Of a DNA stretch of 64,000 nt, positions 57,237 through 64,000 are shown piece after piece (within the stretch, counting starts at the first letter, position 1; each line of letters starts with the position of its first letter). This DNA is from Nymphaea colorata (taxonomy: Eukaryota; Streptophyta; Magnoliopsida; Nymphaeales; Nymphaeaceae): contig NC_045144.1 in the NCBI RefSeq assembly GCF_008831285.2, positions 8,717,886 through 8,781,885 on the forward strand. Reading direction: 5' to 3'. Both the position numbers and the translations under genes were made by a program. The notes beneath the pieces are model-generated. The model saw only the letters and a list, made by a program, of their open reading frames with translations. It searched no databases and was not told where the DNA came from.

Positions 57237-58014
57237 AAGACCCCTTAGAGGTCGTTTGATTGCACTGGAACACTGTGGAATAGAACAGATTCGTTCTGTT
57301 TCAACGAAATTGACGCAAATGTCAAAGAAACGATCAGGACACGCAGGACAGAGAACAAGAGGTATAAAACGCTGAAGCGTTCCAATGTGTTATGTGGAAC
57401 AACATGGCACAGCGTGTCGTGAAACGCAGACTCTCCCCCGACCCCGAGCTCTCCTTCCCCTCACCCCTCTTTCTCTCCTTCGCCCCGTCTCTGCCTACCG
57501 AGCTGCTCTTTCTCCTCCGTCTTTGCCCCTTGAGCTGCTCTTTCTCCTCTGTCTTTGCCCTTTGAGCTGCTCTTTCTCCTCCGTCTCCACCCCGAGCTGC
57601 CCCTTCTCCTCCATCTCCGTCCCTGAGCTGCTCCTTTTCCTCTGTCTCTGCCCCCGTCCGTGCCACCAATCTGCCCTAGCCCTTTCTCTCTCTCCTTCTC
57701 CTCCGTCTCCAGCCCCGAGCTACCCTTGCCCTTTCTCTTTCTCTCCTCCTCTTCGATCTCTCCCCCTTCTCTCTTCTGAGCCTCCCCCTCGCCCACTGCT
57801 CTACCCCTTTCTCCCTGTTGCTCTGTATGCACATTTCATTGAGTCTCCTCCTCGCCCACTGCCCTACCCCTTTCTCCTTGTTGCTCCATATGCACATTTC
57901 ATTGCTGCAAGGAGCTCTATTGCCATGAATAGCTTTTTCTAGGTGAGTTCTTCTCTCTTTCTCTTGTTTTCTCCCTCCCTCCCTCCCTCTATTTGTCTCT
58001 GATTTGCATAAGCA
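57237..58014. other. Possible element terminus and CT-rich block before the coiled-coil pseudogene
   Basis: ttagaggtcgtttgattgcactggaac at 57245-57272 resembles the ends of plant DNA transposons that start with ggtcgtttg. Positions 57425-57880 are a CT-rich block of degenerate repeats (gagctgctctttctcctc and similar), giving long mirrored frames on both strands (185 and 154 codons) of low complexity. I do not treat them as genes. Confidence 0.4.
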
Positions 58015-59412
58015 AAGAAAAAGCTGGTCGTTCTTGGAAGAAAGGAATAAGCTTTCAAGGGAGATTAGCAACCTTGAATTAGCTTTAGATAAGTCGATGC
58101 TGAAAATCAAAGAGCTGGAAAGTGACCTTATTGTTCCCATGGAGAAATGGGTGGAATTTCAGGGCCGTGAAGATATTACTCATCAGCGTTGCCTCGAGCT
58201 TGAAGGCCTAATCCATATCTCAAACTCCAAAGCCGAGAATGCAGAAAGAAGGGTGGCTGAACTAGAAATGCTGATGAAAGAATCAAAAGCAAAGGCGAAT
58301 GAGCTTCAAAAGCATATAGGATCCGTGGAAGAAAAGTTGCCGAGCTCAAGACAAGAATGTGAAACATATGCCTCCAAAGTTTTGGAGCTTTCAAAAGCCC
58401 TGGAATCTCTAGCAAAAGTGTCAAGCTTTGAGGTTGCTCAATCTGACACCAACAAAGCAGAGACTGAGTTGAAGGAACATTTGGCTCTGATTACAAGAGA
58501 GAAGGAGAACTTTGTGAAAAGAAAATGATGCATTTGGAATTCGAATTGAACATATCACGTTCAAGGAACTTGGAGCTAGAACAGGAGCTTCAAACGACTA
58601 CAAAAAAAAATTACTGATTACGAGAATTCTACAAACACAACTCACCAGAGGTCCCCGGAGCTGGAAGGCCTCATAAAAATGTCAAACAAAAAAGCAGACA
58701 AAGCAGAGGCAAAGTATGAAAGATCTACTTCCAAAGTCCACAAATTATCAAAAGAGCTAGAGATTTCTTTGTGTCAAGTTTGGAGTTTGCATTGCACGAA
58801 GCAAACACAAGAGAGACCATGTTGAGAGAACATTTGGCTCTGGCCTTGGAAGATAAGCAGAAAGTTCAAGACAAAATTGTGCAATTGGAGTCTGATCTAG
58901 ATCAGTCACATTCAAGGACCTTGGAGCTAGAACGAGAAGTAAAAGTCGTTAGGAAGAAAATTAGTGAACAAGAGGAGCTTGCAGTCAAGAACGAACAGAG
59001 GTGCCTGGTGCTCGAATACCAAATCCAAGTATCTGATTCAAAAGCAAAAAAGGAAGGAAAAAGGGTGGAGGGGCTTGAGCAGATAGCAAAAACTCTAGAG
59101 CAAAAGAGAAATGAACTTGAAGAACATTGCAGCTCAATGAAAACAAAGTATGTTGAGGTGGAAGAAGAGTGCTGGCAATATTCCAGCAAGACGTCTGAAG
59201 TTTCTGCAGAACTGGATGTTTCTTTAGCAAAAATACTCAACTTGGAAGTTTCTTTGAAAAATGCAAAAGAAAAGGAGATGGAGTTAATGGAAAATCGAAG
59301 GGAGCTTGTGGAGGAAAGAAGTAAGCTTTTAGATACGATGGGTCATCTTACACATACAACGAATGCTTACAAGTATATTTATAAATCAGGGATTAGCTGC
59401 TTGACTAACAAT
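58015..59412 (+). pseudogene. Frameshifted coiled-coil protein, myosin-heavy-chain-like
   Basis: Two open parts (58015-58528 and about 58771-59412) and the stretch between them encode continuous heptad-rich coiled coil rich in Glu, Lys and Leu. At least three frameshifts separate them: near 58525, in the A-run 58602-58610, and near 58775. Internal repeats are visible: HQRCLELEGLIHISNSKAEN, HQRSPELEGLIKMSNKKADK and EQRCLVLEYQIQVSDSKAKK, each followed by a similar block. The pattern reminds me of plant At1g05320-like 'myosin heavy chain-related' proteins, without a motor domain. There is no convincing start and the C-terminus is missing, so it is a decayed gene fragment. The exact donor is uncertain. 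Confidence 0.65.
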
Positions 59413-60458
59413 TAGGCTGAATAATTGAATAGTTTGACCAACTAGTCGTTGATTTGAAACACTGGTCAGTCGATAACTAACCCAATCAGTCAGCCAGATT
59501 AGTAAGCCTCGGGATCCTGACAACTAAGGTAGGACCCCAATGCCATAATGTTGCTTAGCAGCCAACCCGTTTACTGCTGCATGAAGCAACAGCTGTCTTA
59601 TATGTAAACAATATAATCTCCCTAGTTGAGTGGCCAACAAATAAATAAGACTGAAACAAACCACCATACCAGTTTCTAACCTTCTGAAAGGACAGCAACA
59701 TAAGTTATCTTATGTGTCCTCTTCTGATTCACTTGCCAGATGAATGCCACTGACTCTTAGTCTCTGGAGCTTTGGCTCCCACTCCGCAACATGCACAAGT
59801 TAACGATACAGTTTTAGCAGCATCCATAGATCCCATGGTTTCAATTCAAGATCATCAAGTGGTGGAAGGAAATAACAGCAAGTAGACAGAAAATATATGC
59901 ATTTGAGAAATTCTGGCCTGGGTAAATGAATCTTGTCAACCGATCAACAATGCCTAAGCAGCCTTTCTCCTCATTATTGCTACACCACTTATTTCCTCAA
60001 GCAAAAATTACTCAGCCCTTTTCATCGCACTGACATGCTGCAGCATTCTTTTCCTCATCTGCAGGAGATTCAGGACGTCTCAGGAATCAACCTCAAAGAA
60101 ACATGCTTAGCACATAAGAACCATACGAGAACAACAAAGTTAAGGGCTTAGAGGATTTCCGATTTTCCAGCTTTGCTCTAGCCATCTTCAAGAACTAGTT
60201 CCAAAATCACTACACCATTACCTTCTAGATGGTCTTGTCCTTCCAATAACAGGCCCACCAAGGCCTTGTTATGTTCAACCAACCATCTCCTATGCAACGG
60301 CCACATCTACTTCGAAAAAAATGTAAGTCTAAAATAACACTGATTGCGAAGTCAAATGCTCTTGTCATTATACATTTCCATTATATTCAGTTTGATTTAC
60401 TGATGCCATTGTACTAGTAATAATTTCATGCTAATTGTTTTTCTCCACTAGACAAAAA
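59413..60458. other. Intergenic, no gene seen
   Basis: No recognisable coding sequence. The small frame at 59933-60151 lacks any motif. Confidence 0.45.
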
Positions 60459-60789
60459 TGTCATAAAAAAAACGTCTTATTGGAAAAAGACGCGTATAAT
60501 ACGACAAAACACAATCAGCCGTATAATACCCGTTTTATTCCTGTCTTTTTAAAAAAAAACATCAGAAAATAAAAAAACATGTATAAAACGTGTATTATAC
60601 CCATTTCTTGCGTTTTTTTCATATTTTTTATGAATTTTTATTTTTTATAATTTTTAGGATTCATTAAACGTTTTAAATTTTTTAAAAATTTGCGAGATTT
60701 TCCCATTTTATTCTCGAGATATACAACTTTGCCATATTATACCCGTCTTTTTCCTCGCCGTATAACACCAATACACGTTTTTTGTGACA
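60459..60789. mobile_element. Small inverted-repeat element (MITE-like)
   Basis: The left end tgtcataaaaaaaacgtctt and the inward-read right end tgtcacaaaaaacgtgtatt form terminal inverted repeats. The 331-bp interior repeats gtataatacg/gtgttatac words in both orientations and encodes nothing. A clean target duplication is not visible, so the superfamily is open. Confidence 0.55.
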
Positions 60790-63640
60790 ATCATAAAACA
60801 ATGATGGTGAGGAGATGCTTTTTACTACATTGTTGATTGTACACTTAAAAGCGAGAACATAATCATCCCATATGCTCACCTCCTCCTCATGGGGACCAGA
60901 ACCACAAAAGAGCTATCTCCTGGTTCAATATTTTGACACAAAAATGGATCATTTACATATCAATGAATTCTGCCTTATGGTCAACACAGAAAAATCCACA
61001 ATAGTCTATTTAAAGACCATAAAATCTTGATGATTATCTGCCACACTGCATGGACAACTTCCATTTCTGAAATGGGGTACACAAACCTTCTTTTGGGTTG
61101 CATCCAAGTGAACGGGTTTGAGAGTTCCAACATTGTGTTCACACCTGCTTACTGAACTAACGCTAAAAATGCAGGAAGATGCTGACAACGTATACCTCAC
61201 AAGGTTACACTAAAATTTTCAGGTCAATTCTTTTCTACCATACGTCTTTAAGGCATTCACAAAAATAGAATTAATCAGGAACTGTTTCAACTTAATCGTA
61301 TAGGGCTTCTTTTCTGCGTAATAAAGCATTTATTGATTATCCTTTGTTATGACATTAAGTATTTCTAGTTATTGTTGTGCATTAAAAACGACATCATTTC
61401 TTTCTTCTCACGGCTTAGAAACTGCTTCTAAGGTACACACTTCACACACTGAGGATTACACCTCCAATAGACTGCTTGTGAGTCCCTTGGTTGCACTCAG
61501 AATAAGCAGCTTAGATTACAAAAAGAACCTTGGGCCAAGTGCCCACAGAGTTGGGAAAGTCCACAAAAACTTCTAGTGATCAAGAATCAATGTAACTAAA
61601 CTCACCATAGGATATCCACTAGACCTTTACATGCATATGGAAAATGTACACCAGCTGCCATAAAGCCACCAAAGGTCATCATGTGTGGTCGGCCTTCTAA
61701 AAAGGGACAGTCATTGTTGTCATTTGAAAGAGATACCTGAGTTCTCCCTCACACATCATAGTTGTATAGTGTCCGCCTTTTACAGACTCCAAAATCTACT
61801 TTCTTATCACTTGCATGTTGTATGTACAATGTAAATGGAGGATATTGAATAAATTTGCAACTGTTGTCTAAAAAAATCTCTCGCATGAAGGGAATCCTCA
61901 TTCCTCAGGCATGCACATTCCACATTCCCAAAGTGCTTGGTTTGCCCTTTGTCAGCAGGATCACCACTTTTACTTTAATTTAAAAAATATTTTCTTCTTT
62001 TCTCAATACTCAATACCAAATAGGTTGGACCAAAGTATGTGAGTTGAGCATACACTAAGCTGTTCTTCTTGTACATAAACCATTGCCTGCCTTGGACTCT
62101 AAGTTCCACTGCTGCAAAAACTATGAAACCTAAAAAATGTGAAATATAAGAGAGTCTAACACAAACCCTTTAACATAATTGTTTTTTTAATCAGTGTATC
62201 ATTTAGTAAACAAATACTCCAACAGTTTTTTCTTTGTACCATCACTCATCACCCGCCACATAATCTTCTTGCCTGCAATATGAGTCATGGCGATTGGAGT
62301 TCTAATCTACCAAGGAAAGTGGTTCTATCAACATTATACTGATTTATCAATTTGGACAATAAATAATTATTTTATTGCTTGTTCACTATTTCTAACACAC
62401 TCAAACCTCAAGAAAGAGTCCAAAAGTTCAGACATAATGCAAAGATATTTTCACTCCTCCACGACTAAGCATCTAAAAGCATATAACTGTTTTCCCTTCA
62501 CGGCTTCGCCTCAAGAACCATCACCTTGGTTATTTTCATATAACTGCCTTCCCCGAATGATCATCAGAATGATATTTAATATGCAATCCGTAATCATGCA
62601 AATCAAACCAAGGAGGCAACCAGATTTCTAGGAACACCTATGTCTTCTTCTTTAAGTAGTACCTTTTTTTTTTCTTTGTACATTAGAGAGTTATGCATTC
62701 TTTGTTTCTTTTTTATCAGTAGTCTTGTTTCCTTTGCACTTTTGGTTTGGTAAGTTAGAGAGACTTACGCATTCTTTGTTTCTTTGCTCGTTTGGGTTTG
62801 AAGTATTATTTATAACTTTTAGCTACATTGAGAAGTAAAATAAAAGAGAAAAGAATTTGAGTGCCTCCGGCTAAGACAGCTTCCTGGGCAACTATGAGTA
62901 AGCCCTAGACAGACTAGATGGCGCCAAAACAGAGTTTGGCTACATAGCCGACAATTAAGCATTACACTAACAATCAACAATGTTTGAGCTAAGGGAACAG
63001 CAAAGAAGGGAATTGAATCGTATAGTCGATCCCTAACGGTTCCGCAGTAAGATAGAATACACCAAGCAACGAAATCTAGGTCAGTAAGACAAGAGTGCCC
63101 CTGCCCCCTGCGGGCATTCCCCGCCTAGGTTCACAGCCATATCTCTGTGGCTATGTGAACGTTCAGTTCATCTATTCTAATTCCAAAACAAAACGATTGT
63201 CATTTACGAGGAAAAAAAAAATCGTCTTTCCAAAAGAACTTCATACAGATCCAGCCATTCAGATTAGCAGAGACTCTGAATTCAGTTACTTATATAAGCA
63301 GAAAAAACGTACAGTTTTAAGCACCCAAACACCAATTTTTTTACCTAATTTGACCCGTTGGCCTACCAGCAAACCTTAATTGATATACCCAAATTAGCAG
63401 AATATCAAGTCCGCGCATCCATTCATTCAGGTGTTGAAGAACCCTAACTCATACATTTTCATAAGAAATATTCATCAAAAGTATCCAGATTCACACGAGA
63501 ATTGACAACATTCACCCCTTAAATTATTCAGACAACCCGATTCCGATTGTCACCCCAGACGAACTCACAGGGGGAGAAATCAAAAGCAAGGTCAGACGAA
63601 CAAACGCAACAGAAAGAGATGGACAGACGCCCTACCTGAC
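60790..63640. other. Intergenic, includes the probable 3' flank of the terminal gene
   Basis: No coding sequence is recognisable. The last few hundred bases before 63640 probably contain the 3' untranslated region of the minus-strand gene at the window edge. The frames at 62287-62631 and 63095-63379 have no family features. Confidence 0.4.
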
Positions 63641-64000
63641 CTACTTCTGGTAGCCGCCGTCCGGCAGGCTGTCTTGTTCCTGCACCATTCTTGCCGTAAG
63701 GAAGACCCTAGGGAACTCGGTGACGTCGAACGTCTTCTTCTCGCGCATCTGCTTCAGGGCGTCCTCCTTCCGGTAGATGGTGACACGCTTGGGCGGGAGG
63801 TCGCGGCGGCGATCTCGGTTGAAATACTTGATGTCGTAGACGTTCTCCGGATTGGCGGTGGGGATGACGGGCAGGGCGTTCGGCGTGGCAGGGCAGAAGC
63901 GACGGTATTCGTTGGCACGAGGGACAGCATTCCGGTACTCAGGATGGGAGCAGGGGCCCGTGATCTCCCAGGGTTTCCTGAAGAACCTCTTGAAGGTCTG
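63641..64000 (-). CDS. Probable complex I accessory subunit, NDUFA7/B14.5a-like, partial
   Basis: The final 119 codons of a gene whose 5' part lies beyond the window; the stop TAG is at 63641-63643. The frame runs without introns and reads FKRFFRKPWEITGPCSHPEY, RNAVPRANEYRRFCPATPNA, then VYDIKYFNRDRRRDLPPKRV and ends DSLPDGGYQK. The codon use is markedly more GC-rich than the surroundings. The YFNRDRRRxxPP segment resembles the conserved core of mitochondrial NADH dehydrogenase subunit NDUFA7 (B14.5a), a small basic matrix-side accessory subunit near the Q module. The longer plant form fits what I recall. I see no membrane segment. The identification is by motif only, and a start or targeting peptide cannot be assessed. 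Confidence 0.6.
   Translation of the reverse strand, partial: QTFKRFFRKPWEITGPCSHPEYRNAVPRANEYRRFCPATPNALPVIPTANPENVYDIKYFNRDRRRDLPPKRVTIYRKEDALKQMREKKTFDVTEFPRVFLTARMVQEQDSLPDGGYQK

Noticed and set aside
57385-57942. 185-codon plus-strand frame, mirrored by 154- and 123-codon minus-strand frames
   Set aside because: The sequence is a degenerate CT-rich repeat. Any frame stays open and the translation is Leu/Ser/Pro simple sequence.

Overview
The window is nuclear DNA from a flowering plant. It holds an intron-rich PDCD2 gene, a CIN-type TCP transcription factor and the 3' end of a probable mitochondrial complex I subunit gene. The rest is AT-rich DNA with plant Copia, LINE, CACTA and hAT-type transposons and TA, GA and GT microsatellites. 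I cannot place it to family. The low gene density and large introns argue against a compact genome.

Layout. 1-7.2 kb: intergenic DNA with a GAGCTC-rich hAT-like element (268-685), an inverted/tandem repeat block (4266-4942), a stray copy of the PDCD2 leader (about 5091-5181) and one weak exon-like unit (1735-2445). 7.2-14.5 kb: a nested pair of Copia elements. The old, internally deleted host (7226-14455) is interrupted by a young, structurally complete Copia on the minus strand (8176-13421), with a perfect 5-bp target duplication and LTRs differing at 2 of 287 positions. 14.6-15.7 kb: a non-autonomous element with a perfect 8-bp duplication that carries fragments of two unrelated genes, a receptor-like kinase and an RBM39/CC1-like splicing factor. 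18.3-23.95 kb: PDCD2 with 10 exons; introns 7 and 9 each hold a DNA transposon with its target duplication. 24.4-36 kb: a graveyard of at least four Copia remnants, a minus-strand LINE and a CACTA terminus. 36-41 kb: AT-rich DNA and microsatellites. 41.2-42.3 kb: the TCP gene on the minus strand, probably with a non-coding upstream exon. 43-57 kb: intergenic DNA with diverged repeats. 58.0-59.4 kb: a frameshifted coiled-coil pseudogene. 60.5-60.8 kb: a small inverted-repeat element. 63.64-64.0 kb: the last coding exon of an NDUFA7/B14.5a-like gene, running off the right edge.

The three host genes are unrelated (ribosome biogenesis, development, respiration) and form no cluster. The notable biology is mobile DNA: gene-fragment capture, insertion into introns without visible damage to the coding exons, and a recent, possibly still competent Copia insertion. 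I found no convincing tRNA, rRNA or CRISPR.
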